Assembly (NCBI RefSeq): GCF_027497235.1 | Contig: NZ_CP114902.1 | Span: 3,113,501-3,177,500, forward strand | DNA: 64,000 bases | Source: Micromonospora sp. WMMD1128 | GTDB taxonomy: Bacteria > Actinomycetota > Actinomycetes > Mycobacteriales > Micromonosporaceae | Direction of reading: 5' to 3' | Notes under the pieces: generated by a model | The model's input: the letters and a program-made list of their open reading frames with translations, nothing else | Databases searched by the model: none | What the model was told of the DNA's origin: nothing | In this document: in pieces, positions 1-7,986 of the stretch | Numbering within the stretch: position 1 is the stretch's first letter | Layout: each line of letters starts with the position of its first letter | Translations under genes and position numbers: made by a program

Positions 1-1901
1 CGGATTTCCTCCACCGAACGAGGCTGCAAATACTTGTAAAAGTAGCGCGGAAACGGCATCTCGTATCCAACCTTGGTTCTGGATTCGTCGATCCATGCGT
101 CGGGAGCGTGCGGTAGCACCTCGCGCTTGAGGTAGTCGTGGATGTTCTCGTCCAGCGGCACGTTCTCGTTGTCGCGCAGGTCGGCGTCCGGCAGCGGGTT
201 GCCCTTGCGGTCGGTCTGCATCTCCCCCTCGGGGTCGCTGACCGAGAACGCCTCCCAAACCGCCTTCTCCACCGCCGCCGGCAGCTTCCCCAGCCCGTTC
301 AGCCTCATTGCGAACTCGGCCCGCGTCGCGGACGACGTGCCGACAAGTGATTTCGCCGCCGCCAGCAGGGACTCCCGCTCCGCGTACTTGAGGACCGCGC
401 GAGCCTCCGCGAGCAGCGCCACCGTCTCCTCGGTGACCTCGAAGCGCAGCCGCAGTGGGCGCTCGACGGTGATCCGCTGGTAGCCGAAGTCGGTGGTCTT
501 GAAGACCTTCACCTTGGCGTGCTGCGGGTGCTCCGGGTCGTCCGCGATGGTCAGCGCATCCACGTATGCCCGGGTCAGGTCCGTGATGTGCTCATCGGTG
601 AGCATCTTGCGCTTGTCGCCGAGGCTCTTGCGCATCTTGGTCCAGAATTCGCGGCCGTCGAGCAGCACCACCTTGCGGGCCCGCGCCGGGTCCTTGCGGT
701 TGGTGAGGATCCAGAAGTACGTGGAGATGCCGGTGTTGTAGAAGAGCTGGTCGGGCAGCGCGACGATGCCCTCCAGGAGGTCGTTCTCCAGGATCCAGCG
801 GCGGATCTCCGACTCCCCCGAGCCGGCCGCGCCGGTGAACAGCGGCGAGCCGTTGAAGACGATGGCGAGGCGGCTACCGCCGTCCTCGGGGCGTTTCATT
901 TTTGAAATCATGTGTTGGAGGAAGAGCAGCGAGCCGTCGTTGATCCGGGGCAGCCCGGCACCGAACCGGCCGGCGTGGCCGCGGGCCGCCTCGTCCTTGA
1001 CGAACTTCTCGACCTTCTTCCACTCCACCCCGAACGGCGGGTTGGCGAGCATGTAGTCGAACCGCTCGCCCTCGTGGCCGTCCTGGTTGAACGAGTTCCC
1101 GAAGGTGATCTTCGTCGGGTCGCCGCCCTTGAGCATCATGTCCGAGCGGCAGATCGCGTACGTCTCGCCGTTGAGTTCCTGCCCGTACACCTCGACGGTG
1201 GCGTGCGGGTTGTGCGCCTGGATGTGCTCCTGCGCCTCGGTGAGCATGCCGCCGGTGCCGCAGGCCGGGTCGTAGACCTTGCGGACGATGCCGGGCGTGA
1301 CCAGGTCGTCCTCGTCGGGGGCGAGCAGCAGGTTGACCATCAGCCGGATGACCTCGCGCGGGGTGAAGTGCTCACCGGCGGTCTCGTTGCTGATTTCCGA
1401 GAAGCGGCGGATGAGTTCCTCGAAGACGTAACCCATCTGGTGGTTGGTGACCACGTCCGGGTGCAGGTCGATGTCGGCGAACTTGGCGACCACCTGGTAG
1501 AGCAGCCCCGCCTCGGCGAGCCTGTTGATCTGGGCGTCAAAGCCGTACTTCTCCAGCACGTCGACCGCGCCGGGTGAGAAGGCGCCGATGTAGGCGCGCA
1601 GATTGAGCGCCACGTTGTCCTGGTCGCCGAGCAGCTTGCGGAACGACATCTCGCTCGTGTTGTAGAACGACAGCCCGGCGGCCCTCCGCAGCACCGGGTC
1701 AACGTTCTGCACGCCCGCGTCCTTGAGCTGCTGGTGCCGGGCGAGCACCGCGTCCTTGGTCGGTTCGAGCACGCAGTCCAACCGGCGGAGCACGGTCAAC
1801 GGGAGAATCACCCGGCTGTACTCGGACTGCTTGTAATCGCCGCGGAGCAGGTCGGCCACCGACCAGATGAAGTTGGCCAACTCTTGGTGCTTGGTGCTCA
1901 C
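1..1901 (-). CDS. hsdM: Type I restriction-modification DNA methyltransferase subunit (partial)
   Basis: Modification subunit of a type I restriction system, which methylates adenine using S-adenosylmethionine. The reading frame is open from a GTG at 1901 to the left edge (633 codons seen), so the C-terminus lies outside the window. The N-terminus (STKHQELANFIWSVADLLRG) is typical of HsdM. SAM-binding motif I (YDPACGTGG) is near 1244-1279 and catalytic motif IV (NPPF) is at 1032-1043. The last visible residues (PFPRYFYKYLQPRSVEEI) also match the family. AAGGA lies just upstream of the GTG. An hsdS and hsdR would be expected beyond the left edge. Codon use is like that of the neighbours. Confidence 0.93.
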   Translation of the reverse strand, partial: MSTKHQELANFIWSVADLLRGDYKQSEYSRVILPLTVLRRLDCVLEPTKDAVLARHQQLKDAGVQNVDPVLRRAAGLSFYNTSEMSFRKLLGDQDNVALNLRAYIGAFSPGAVDVLEKYGFDAQINRLAEAGLLYQVVAKFADIDLHPDVVTNHQMGYVFEELIRRFSEISNETAGEHFTPREVIRLMVNLLLAPDEDDLVTPGIVRKVYDPACGTGGMLTEAQEHIQAHNPHATVEVYGQELNGETYAICRSDMMLKGGDPTKITFGNSFNQDGHEGERFDYMLANPPFGVEWKKVEKFVKDEAARGHAGRFGAGLPRINDGSLLFLQHMISKMKRPEDGGSRLAIVFNGSPLFTGAAGSGESEIRRWILENDLLEGIVALPDQLFYNTGISTYFWILTNRKDPARARKVVLLDGREFWTKMRKSLGDKRKMLTDEHITDLTRAYVDALTIADDPEHPQHAKVKVFKTTDFGYQRITVERPLRLRFEVTEETVALLAEARAVLKYAERESLLAAAKSLVGTSSATRAEFAMRLNGLGKLPAAVEKAVWEAFSVSDPEGEMQTDRKGNPLPDADLRDNENVPLDENIHDYLKREVLPHAPDAWIDESRTKVGYEMPFPRYFYKYLQPRSVEEI

Positions 1902-2096
1902 CAGGTTCCTTTCGATTGCCTTAAGGCGAGCAGTATGCCTGCCGCCCTGCATCGTCGTACTCGCCCACTCGGCCGAGTTGATCAACCGACTGTCAGCGTG
2001 TTGTCGCTGGCAGAGGAAGCACGCCCGGCCACCGGCCCGCAGGCTTCCGCATGTGTCGTCGGAGCGCCGCGCCACCGTCGGATATCTGACGGGATG

Positions 2097-4016
2097 TCAT
2101 CGCCGCTCCCCCTCGGGGCGGACCGCGCCGCGCGCCAACCCGTCAGCGGTGAGCTGCACCAGGTCAGCCCCGAGCGTCGCCGCCTGCCGCAACGCCGACT
2201 CGAACGCGTCCAGCCGCCGGAACGCCTCCCCGTACGCTCCCTGCGCCTCCCGCGACACCCGCCGCACCTGCGCCCGCCGCACGTCGAACCGCAGCGTCCC
2301 CGACAAACTCGACGCCTGCCGCTCATTCGTGGACGTCCGCAGTTGCCCGGCCAGGAACCACGGGTCCAACGCCGCCGGATCGGGCCGCAGCAGATAGAGG
2401 TTGCGTCCCAGCAACACCCCGTCGACGGTCACCACCCGCGCGGTGAGCTGCCGCGCGATCATCGGCACCACCACGTCCCCGACGGCAAGCGGAATCTCCT
2501 GCCCGAGCCGCCCGTCGTCGCGTCCCGACGCCTCCGCCCCGCCGAGCACGTCCGGCACGGTCAGTACCGGCCGCCCGTCGCCGGCCGGCTCACCACCGTC
2601 ACCAGCCGCGCCCCGGATCGGCCCGAGGAGCTGCAACGCGCCGGCCCTGGCCAGCTCGCCGACGGTGAGGAACTCCCCGTCGGCCCCGTCGGGCGCGGGC
2701 GTGACCTGCGGCATCAGCGCCGGCAGGTCCGCCACGACGGCGGCGAGGCGCTCGCGCGTGCGTACCAACTGCTCTCCGCTCGCCTCGCCCACGACGGCGG
2801 GTTGGCGGCGGGCGGGGGTGAGGTCGACCTCCTCGTCGAGCAGCTCGATCACCGGCACCGCGCGGGCGTAGCCGGGTTCCTCGACGTCCGCGCCCGCGGT
2901 GAAGGCCCGCCAGGTGTCCAGGACACGGGTGAGGTCGGTGGCGTCCACGAGCAGCGTCCGCGCCGGTGGCGGCGCGTCGGCGGGCGGGCGTCGCAGCACC
3001 CACAGATGCAGGGGTACGCCGTGCGGTGCCGCCGCCCCCGGTGGCAGCGCGACGACGGCGCGCAGCGCGCCGCGGCGCAGCAGTTCGGCGCGGATCCGGC
3101 GGCCGGCGCGGCGGCCGGCGACGGTGGGGGGCATCAGGAGTACGGCGTGGCCGCCGGGGCGTAGGTGCGCGAGGGCGTGTTGGACCCAGGCCAGTTCCGG
3201 TTCGGTACGCGGGGTGGTGCCGACGATCCAGCGGGGGTCGTGGCCGAGTTCGTCGTCGCCCCAGTTGCTGGCGCCGAACGGCGGGTGGCAGACGACGGCG
3301 TCGAACGTGCGGCCGGGGTGGGCGTCGGCGCGCAGCGAGTCGCCGGTGCTCACCTCCCCCGGCACGTCGCGTAGGGCCAGCCACAGTTCGGCGAGCCGGG
3401 CGAGGTCGGGGTCGAGTTCCTGCCCGTACGCGGAGGTGCAGCCGGCGCGGACGGCGGCGCGCAACGTGGCGCCGGAGCCGGCGGCGGGGTCGAAGACGGA
3501 GCCGCCGCCGACGCCGGCGAGCCCGGCCATCAGGTCGGCGAGGTCGTCGGGGGTGGCGAAGGGGCGGCCGGGTCCGGGGGCGGAGAAGCGTTGCCACAGC
3601 GCGTCGAAGGCGCCCTGCGGGCCGAGTTCACCGGCAAGCGCGTCCACGTCGGGCAGCAGCGGGGTGAGGTTAAGGCGGGGGCCCCGCTTAACGCTTTCGG
3701 TATAGGCGGGGCCCCCGCTTAACAACCGTTGCCGGGCGAGCAGCCGGGCACCGACGGCGGCGAGGCCGGCGGCCGGGGAGGCGCTGGTGGCGGCGAGGTG
3801 TCGCCAGAGCCGGTCGGCGGTGGCGACTTCGGGGAGCTTGCCCTGGGCGTGCAGCCACCGCTCGACCTGCCCGAGGTCGAACTCGGGGCTGGTGGCGCTG
3901 CCGCCGACCGGCGCGGGGAAGTCGTCGTGCCGTTTGCGCCAGTTGCTGACGGCGGCGCGGCCGACCCCGGCGAGCCGGGCGATCTCCGCAGCGGTGACGG
4001 TCGGTGTCTCCTGCAC
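2097..4016 (-). CDS. HTH / N-6 adenine DNA methylase / TRD-like fusion
   Basis: A 639-aa protein with three parts. Residues 8-55 form a helix-turn-helix (AAEIARLAGVGRAAVSNWRK). Residues about 150-400 are an N6_Mtase fold with intact SAM motif I (FDPAAGSG, about 175-182). The C-terminal 200 residues resemble a type I specificity (TRD) domain (DVVVPMIARQ, SGTLRFDVRRAQVRR). Catalytic motif IV reads CHPPFG at 243-248, so the usual Asn is His; activity is therefore uncertain. A GC-rich palindrome lies in frame and encodes about residues 99-117. The gene sits 195 bp upstream of hsdM in the same direction. The GTG start lacks a clear ribosome site, so the transcript may be leaderless. It may be a self-contained modification enzyme or a DNA-binding regulator. 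Confidence 0.85.
   Translation of the reverse strand: MQETPTVTAAEIARLAGVGRAAVSNWRKRHDDFPAPVGGSATSPEFDLGQVERWLHAQGKLPEVATADRLWRHLAATSASPAAGLAAVGARLLARQRLLSGGPAYTESVKRGPRLNLTPLLPDVDALAGELGPQGAFDALWQRFSAPGPGRPFATPDDLADLMAGLAGVGGGSVFDPAAGSGATLRAAVRAGCTSAYGQELDPDLARLAELWLALRDVPGEVSTGDSLRADAHPGRTFDAVVCHPPFGASNWGDDELGHDPRWIVGTTPRTEPELAWVQHALAHLRPGGHAVLLMPPTVAGRRAGRRIRAELLRRGALRAVVALPPGAAAPHGVPLHLWVLRRPPADAPPPARTLLVDATDLTRVLDTWRAFTAGADVEEPGYARAVPVIELLDEEVDLTPARRQPAVVGEASGEQLVRTRERLAAVVADLPALMPQVTPAPDGADGEFLTVGELARAGALQLLGPIRGAAGDGGEPAGDGRPVLTVPDVLGGAEASGRDDGRLGQEIPLAVGDVVVPMIARQLTARVVTVDGVLLGRNLYLLRPDPAALDPWFLAGQLRTSTNERQASSLSGTLRFDVRRAQVRRVSREAQGAYGEAFRRLDAFESALRQAATLGADLVQLTADGLARGAVRPEGERR
3669..3723. 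repeat. GC-rich inverted repeat inside the methylase gene
   Basis: The arm GTTAAGGCGGGGGCCCC (3669-3685) is complementary to GGGGCCCCCGCTTAAC (3708-3723), with one bulged base. A second inner pairing, GTTAAG with CTTAAC, exists within 3669-3692. Such a structure is usually intergenic. Here it is in frame inside a CDS and encodes a low-conservation linker between the HTH and the methylase domain. Confidence 0.8.
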
Positions 4017-4040
4017 GGTCGGAGTGTGTCACACCCGTCA

Positions 4041-4077
4041 AGCATCATGTCCGTTGACAGCGTTCACAGATGATGCT
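4041..4077. promoter_or_regulatory. Inverted repeat around a TTGACA box
   Basis: AGCATCAT (4041-4048) and ATGATGCT (4070-4077) are perfect 8-bp inverted arms. They flank a consensus -35 TTGACA at 4054-4059, read toward the DUF4352 lipoprotein gene. The layout suits an operator over the rightward promoter. The divergent neighbour encodes an HTH protein, which could be the ligand; that is inference. No convincing -10 box was seen. Confidence 0.5.
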
Positions 4078-4115
4078 CTCATTGACGCCGCCACGTTCAC
4101 AGCAGGAGGAAAACG

Positions 4116-4661
4116 ATGCGCAAGACCACGATGCTCGCTCTGATCGCCGGTGCCCTCGTCACGCTGGGCTGCGGCGCCGGCTCCACCGACGACGCCACCG
4201 GCAGCAGCAAGGCCGGCGCGGGCACCGGTGCCGGTGCCGCCAAGGGCGACGACAAGCCGGAGACCGCGACCATCGGCAAGCCGGCCCGCGACGGCAAGTT
4301 CGAGTTCACCGTGAAGTCGGCCAGGTGCGGCGTCGCCAAGGTCGGATCGTCGATGCTGGGCGCCAAGGCGCAGGGCCAGTTCTGCCTGGTCACCGTCAAC
4401 GTGAAGAACATCGGCAAGGAGTCGCAGATGTTCGACGGCAGCAGCCAGAAGGCGTACGCCGCCAACGGCACCGAGTACTCCGCCGACGGCACGGCCGCGC
4501 TCTACGCCAACCAGGACGCCGAGACGTTCCTCAACGACATCAACCCCGGCAATCAGGTCACCGGCGTGGTCGTCTTCGACATCCCGAAGAACGTCAAGCT
4601 CGCCCGGCTCGAGCTGCACGACTCGCCGTTCTCCGGCGGCGTCACCGTCTCCCTCACCTGA
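4116..4661 (+). CDS. DUF4352-like lipoprotein
   Basis: A 181-aa predicted lipoprotein of unknown function. The signal peptide MRKTTMLALIAGALVTLGC ends in a lipobox (TLGC), so Cys19 would be lipidated and the protein anchored outside the membrane. A Gly/Ala-rich linker follows. The Ig-like domain (about 50-181) has features of DUF4352: conserved Cys, VTVNVKNIGKE, and a region near NPGNQVTGVVVFDIPK. GGAGGA precedes the ATG at optimal spacing. It stands alone, followed by a GC hairpin. Family members are thought to be extracellular, but substrates are not known. Confidence 0.85.
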   Translation: MRKTTMLALIAGALVTLGCGAGSTDDATGSSKAGAGTGAGAAKGDDKPETATIGKPARDGKFEFTVKSARCGVAKVGSSMLGAKAQGQFCLVTVNVKNIGKESQMFDGSSQKAYAANGTEYSADGTAALYANQDAETFLNDINPGNQVTGVVVFDIPKNVKLARLELHDSPFSGGVTVSLT

Positions 4662-4673
4662 GCCTCCGCCCGC

Positions 4674-4701
4674 GCGGGGCGGGCCACGCCGTCCGCCCCG
4701 C
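4674..4701 (+). terminator. GC hairpin after the DUF4352 lipoprotein gene
   Basis: GCGGGGCGG (4674-4682) pairs with CCGCCCCGC (4693-4701) across a 10-nt loop, 13 nt after the stop codon. There is no U tract, as is usual for actinobacterial terminators. Confidence 0.55.
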
Positions 4702-4748
4702 ACACCTCCCCGTTGACCTCAGCCGCTCCGAGACGTCAGGAGGCACCC

Positions 4749-5567
4749 GTGCGACCCGACGAGTTCCGCCAGGCCCTGAGCCTGCTCCCCGCCACCCTGC
4801 ACGATCGCGTCCGCCCGCTGCGCCGCTACGTCTTCCGCACCAACTGCCCGCAGTGCCAGCGCATCGGCGACGCGGTCACGCTGGCGCTCACCGCGGCCCA
4901 CTACGACCAGCTCACCTCCGCCGGTCAGCTCCTCGACAACGCCACCCGGCTGGCCGCGGAGCACGGGCCCGCCTGCCGGCCGCAACCGGACCAGGAACGG
5001 GGACGCGGCCAGGTCGAGGGCTGGGCGGCGACGTCCGCGCCGGTCGTCGCCGCGACCGACGCCAGCTGGAAGGGCCGTGCCGGCGGCATCGGGTACGTGG
5101 CGAGCGACGGCCGGTACGGCCTCCGCAGCCGGGGCACGGGTCGCCTCGACCCGACCGGTGTGTCCCGGGTGCTTGTCAACGAGCTGCGGGCGGTGGACTT
5201 CCTGCTCACCGCGTACCCGGAACCGCCGGCCGGGATGACGGTGCTGGTGGACAGTCTCGCCGCGCTGCGCTGGCTGCGTCGCTGGCAGGACGGTGAGGTG
5301 GTGGCCATGCCGGCCGGTTACAGCGTGCGGCAGCGCCGGTGGGCCGACCGGCCGACGCTTGTGCGCCTCGCCGACCGGGTGAGCCACCGGCCGGACCTGG
5401 CTTTCCGCCACGTCAAGGGCCACAGCGGGCACGCGCTGAACGAGGCCGCGGACGGCCTGTCGCACATGGCCCGCCGCCGGGTCGAGGAGACCTTCGACGT
5501 ACGGCCCCGGGCGCGGGCGCTGGCCGAGGCGTTCCTGCGGGACTGGCACGCCAGCCTCACCCGCTGA
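4749..5567 (+). CDS. Ribonuclease H-like domain protein
   Basis: A 272-aa protein whose residues from about 95 onward form an RNase H fold. The likely catalytic acidic residues are all present: Asp in VAATDASWKG, Glu in LVNELRAV, Asp in VLVDSLAAL, and the final Asp in HVKGHSGHALNEAADGLS. The Lys-Gly-His segment is typical of RNase HI, which cleaves the RNA strand of RNA/DNA hybrids. The N-terminal 90 residues have a CPQCQ motif and no recognised domain. I chose the GTG because AGGAGG lies at 4738-4743; an upstream TTG at 4713 has no such signal. The 3' end overlaps the convergent gene by 11 bp. Confidence 0.8.
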   Translation: MRPDEFRQALSLLPATLHDRVRPLRRYVFRTNCPQCQRIGDAVTLALTAAHYDQLTSAGQLLDNATRLAAEHGPACRPQPDQERGRGQVEGWAATSAPVVAATDASWKGRAGGIGYVASDGRYGLRSRGTGRLDPTGVSRVLVNELRAVDFLLTAYPEPPAGMTVLVDSLAALRWLRRWQDGEVVAMPAGYSVRQRRWADRPTLVRLADRVSHRPDLAFRHVKGHSGHALNEAADGLSHMARRRVEETFDVRPRARALAEAFLRDWHASLTR

Positions 5568-6102
5568 CCTCCGGGCCGAGGACCCGCGCCACCTCCCCAC
5601 GGACGGCCGCGGACGCGGCCGGCGCCCATGCGGCGAACAACCCCCGCAGGTACGCCACATGCCGGTCGGACACGCGGGGCAAGTGGTCGAGCACGTCCAA
5701 CTCGTTGACGATGCTCAGGTCGATCAGCGGGGTCAACTGGTCGCCCCGGACCGTCGTCGTCTCCCCGGTGAAGCGGTCGTGGACCGTCCCGGTGGTCGCG
5801 AGCCGCGGCCAGGAGCGCTTCCGGTCGCACGCGCCGTAGAGGTAGACGAGGGCTTCGGCGTCGGCCCCGACGAGGTCGCGCAACGCGTCCCGGTCGGTGC
5901 GGTCGAGCAACGCCACGTCGAAACCGTCGGTGCCGTACACGGCGTGCGCCAGGCCGGCCGTCCGCACGGCGGGTTCCTGCCCCAGCTCGGCGAGGCGGTC
6001 CCGCACGCGGCACAGGTGGGCGTACAGGGTGCCGCCGGGATGCTCGATCGTCTCGGCTCCCCGGTCGCGCAGCCACGCCCGCACATCGACGTCGGTGCTC
6101 AT
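5557..6102 (-). CDS. DUF6817-like (HD-like) conserved protein
   Basis: A 181-aa cytosolic protein. Its sequence (HPGGTLYAHLCRVRDRL, LAHAVYGTDGF, DALRDLVGADAEALVYLY) resembles actinobacterial DUF6817 proteins, which look like degenerate HD-type hydrolases; no enzyme activity is established. His residues in the first half could bind metal. The ATG at 6102 (MSTDVDVRAWL) is preferred to upstream starts because conservation appears to begin there. It is convergent with the RNase H-like gene and has no operon partner. Confidence 0.65.
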   Translation of the reverse strand: MSTDVDVRAWLRDRGAETIEHPGGTLYAHLCRVRDRLAELGQEPAVRTAGLAHAVYGTDGFDVALLDRTDRDALRDLVGADAEALVYLYGACDRKRSWPRLATTGTVHDRFTGETTTVRGDQLTPLIDLSIVNELDVLDHLPRVSDRHVAYLRGLFAAWAPAASAAVRGEVARVLGPEVSG

Positions 6103-6194
6103 GGATTCGACCCTACGCGGGGCGGACGGCACCAGGTCTGCGCCGTTCGTCACAACGCTTGCCGCGCGTCCGGGCCGGATAGTTGGCTTGCGGC

Positions 6195-6926
6195 ATGGCG
6201 CGCATCGCGTACGACGACACCGACGCGGAAGCCTTCGCGGCGACCCGCCACCTCAGCGACGACGGGCTCACCGCCTGGCGGGACGCCGTCACCCGGCACC
6301 TCGCCCCACGGCCGGGTCTGCGGCTGCTCGACCTGGGCGCCGGCACCGGGAGCTGGGCGCGACGCTTCACCGCCTGGTTCCCCGGGCTGGAGGTCGTCGC
6401 CGTGGAACCGTCGGCGGCGATGCGGGCCCGCTGCGTGGTCCGTCCGGTGCTGGCCGGGGACGCGGCGCACCTCCCGCTCGACGACGCCAGCGTGGACGCC
6501 GCGTGGCTCTCCACGGTCATCCACCACGTGCCCGACCTGGCCGCCGCGGCCCGGGAGCTGCGGCGGGTGGTGCGGCCGGGCGGGCCGGTGCTCATCCGGT
6601 CAGCGTTCGCCGGCCGGCACGAGGCGATCACGCTGTTCCGCTTCTTCCCGGAGGCAGTGCGGGTGCTCGACACCTACCCGAGCGTCGCCGAGGTCGAGGC
6701 GGTCTTCGCCGACGCCGGTTTCGCCTCCGCGTCCGTCGAGCCGGTCCCGCAGGTCACCGCGGCGTCGCTGCGGGAGGCGGCGGGCACGCTGCGCCGGGAG
6801 GCGCACACCCCGCTCCAGTTGATCACCGACGAGGAGTACGCCGCGGGCGTGGTGCGCCTGCGCGAGGCCGCGCGGGTGGACACCGGCCCGATGATCGACG
6901 CGCTGGACCTGCTGGTGGCGCGTTGA
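6195..6926 (+). CDS. Class I SAM-dependent methyltransferase
   Basis: A 243-aa methyltransferase. The glycine-rich SAM-binding motif LLDLGAGTGSW lies near residue 45, followed by the acidic residue in VVAVEPSAAMRARC, the LPLDDASVDAAW motif and VVRPGGPVLI. This is the Methyltransf_11/UbiE-like pattern for small-molecule methylation; the substrate cannot be inferred. I chose the ATG at 6195 because the TTG at 6183 adds only four residues. The stop codon lies within the first unit of the tandem repeat that follows. Confidence 0.85.
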   Translation: MARIAYDDTDAEAFAATRHLSDDGLTAWRDAVTRHLAPRPGLRLLDLGAGTGSWARRFTAWFPGLEVVAVEPSAAMRARCVVRPVLAGDAAHLPLDDASVDAAWLSTVIHHVPDLAAAARELRRVVRPGGPVLIRSAFAGRHEAITLFRFFPEAVRVLDTYPSVAEVEAVFADAGFASASVEPVPQVTAASLREAAGTLRREAHTPLQLITDEEYAAGVVRLREAARVDTGPMIDALDLLVAR

Positions 6927-7090
6927 TCCGCAGCGCCACCCGCCACCCCAGGTGATCCGCAGCGCCGCCACCCCAGGCGATCCGCAGCGCCGCCGCCACC
7001 CCGGGCGATCCGCCGTGGCGCCGCCCGCCACCCCAGTGTGATCCGCAGCGCCGCCCGCTACCCCAGGTGATCAGCCGTGGCGCAGGCGCA
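6925..7090. repeat. Degenerate tandem repeat, six units of 25-33 bp
   Basis: Units begin GATCCGCAGCGCC or GATCMGCCGTGGCG at 6925, 6954, 6979, 7007, 7040 and 7069, and contain a CCGCCACCCCAGG-like tail. The first unit includes the stop codon of the preceding methyltransferase gene. The rest fills most of a gene-free gap of 367 bp (6927-7293). Unit lengths vary and there are no unique spacers, so this is not a CRISPR array. Confidence 0.8.
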
Positions 7091-7145
7091 GCCGCGGCGT
7101 ACGCGCCCACCACCGGCTGCTTCCCGATGCCTGAAAACGTGACGG

Positions 7146-7192
7146 CACGGGTGACTCAGCGCGCCCGCGTGTGGTCCGGCGTCGCCTGAGTC
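7146..7192. other. Stem-loop downstream of the Nudix gene
   Basis: In this gene-free stretch, TGACTCAG and CTGAGTCA can pair across a loop of about two dozen nucleotides. It lies about 100 bp beyond the stop of the leftward Nudix gene and could act as its terminator; the stem is short. Limits are approximate. Confidence 0.3.
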
Positions 7193-7293
7193 ATTCACGC
7201 CATCAAGTTTGTAGGACAGGAATCGGCACCCTCGGCCCCTGCCGTCCTCAGGACCGGGGCCACCGGCGGACCGAGTCGCGGCCGGGTCGCCGG

Positions 7294-7707
7294 CTACCGG
7301 CCGTCGGCCAGGTGCAGCGGCAGGACCTTCGCGGCGCTGACCGCCAGCTCCCGATCGAGCACCTGGTCGCGGGGGATGAACACCATCGCCTGGCCCTCGC
7401 CGAGCACCACGTCCTCCTGCCGTGCGTCGGTGGCGCCCCGGAACACGTACACGGTGACGGTGTGCGGGAAGCCCTCCTCGTCCGGGCGGGGGCCGCTCCA
7501 TAGCAGGTGCAGCTCGCCGGCGGTCAGGCCGGTCTCCTCGAACAGCTCGCGACGGGCGGCCTGCTCGGGTGTCTCGCCGGGCTCGATGCCGCCGCCGGGC
7601 AGGCTCCACTGGTGGGGCGAGACGGGCGCGTTGCCGTCGCGGTGCTGCATGAGGACCGCGCCGGACGGGTCGACGAGCAGGACGAGGGCGACGTCGTAGC
7701 TGGCCAC
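7294..7707 (-). CDS. Nudix hydrolase
   Basis: A 137-aa member of the Nudix family, which hydrolyses nucleoside diphosphates linked to another moiety. The full Nudix box is present (GGGIEPGETPEQAARRELFE followed by ETGL), with the Glu residues that bind the metal. The preceding HQWSLPG is typical of MutT-like enzymes. I start at GTG 7707 (ASYDVALVLLVD) because the next 12 upstream residues look like non-coding Arg/Gly sequence. The specific substrate is not predictable from the sequence. Confidence 0.85.
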   Translation of the reverse strand: MASYDVALVLLVDPSGAVLMQHRDGNAPVSPHQWSLPGGGIEPGETPEQAARRELFEETGLTAGELHLLWSGPRPDEEGFPHTVTVYVFRGATDARQEDVVLGEGQAMVFIPRDQVLDRELAVSAAKVLPLHLADGR

Positions 7708-7845
7708 CGCCCGAGCATGCCACAGGCCCGGCCGGCGGCCCACCGCGTCCAGCCCGGCCAGCCCCGTCAGCCCGGTCAGTCCGGCGGCGGCGCTTACACC
7801 GGGGCAGCGCAGCCCTTAACCGAACCCCGCGTCGCGGGCGCGCCC

Positions 7846-7920
7846 GTCGATCTAGGAGTTGTGGCACCTCGCACAAGGTGCACAAGCCGCAGACATTGGC
7901 ATCACAAGTCCAAGATTGAC
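7846..7920. repeat. Decayed GATC-type hairpin element
   Basis: The arm GTCGATCTAGGAGTTGTG (7846-7863) matches the complement of CACAAGTCCAAGATTGAC (7903-7920) at 15 of 18 positions. An inner GCACC/GGTGC stem lies between them. The arms resemble those of the two hairpins near 42.9 kb, so this may be an old copy of that family. It occupies the gap between the Nudix and PPOX genes. A purine-rich direct repeat (GAGGCGAGGGCAGCGA) follows. Confidence 0.55.
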
Positions 7921-7986
7921 GAGGCGAGGGCAGCGACGAGGCGAGGCGAGGGCAGCGAGGGCAGCCAGGAGCAGCGGGGCAGGGGG

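Noticed and set aside
1734..3164. 476-codon plus-strand frame
   Set aside because: It is antisense to hsdM and the HTH-methylase, which have clear motifs.
6925..7090. Possible CRISPR array
   Set aside because: Units vary in length, touch each other and have no unique spacers.
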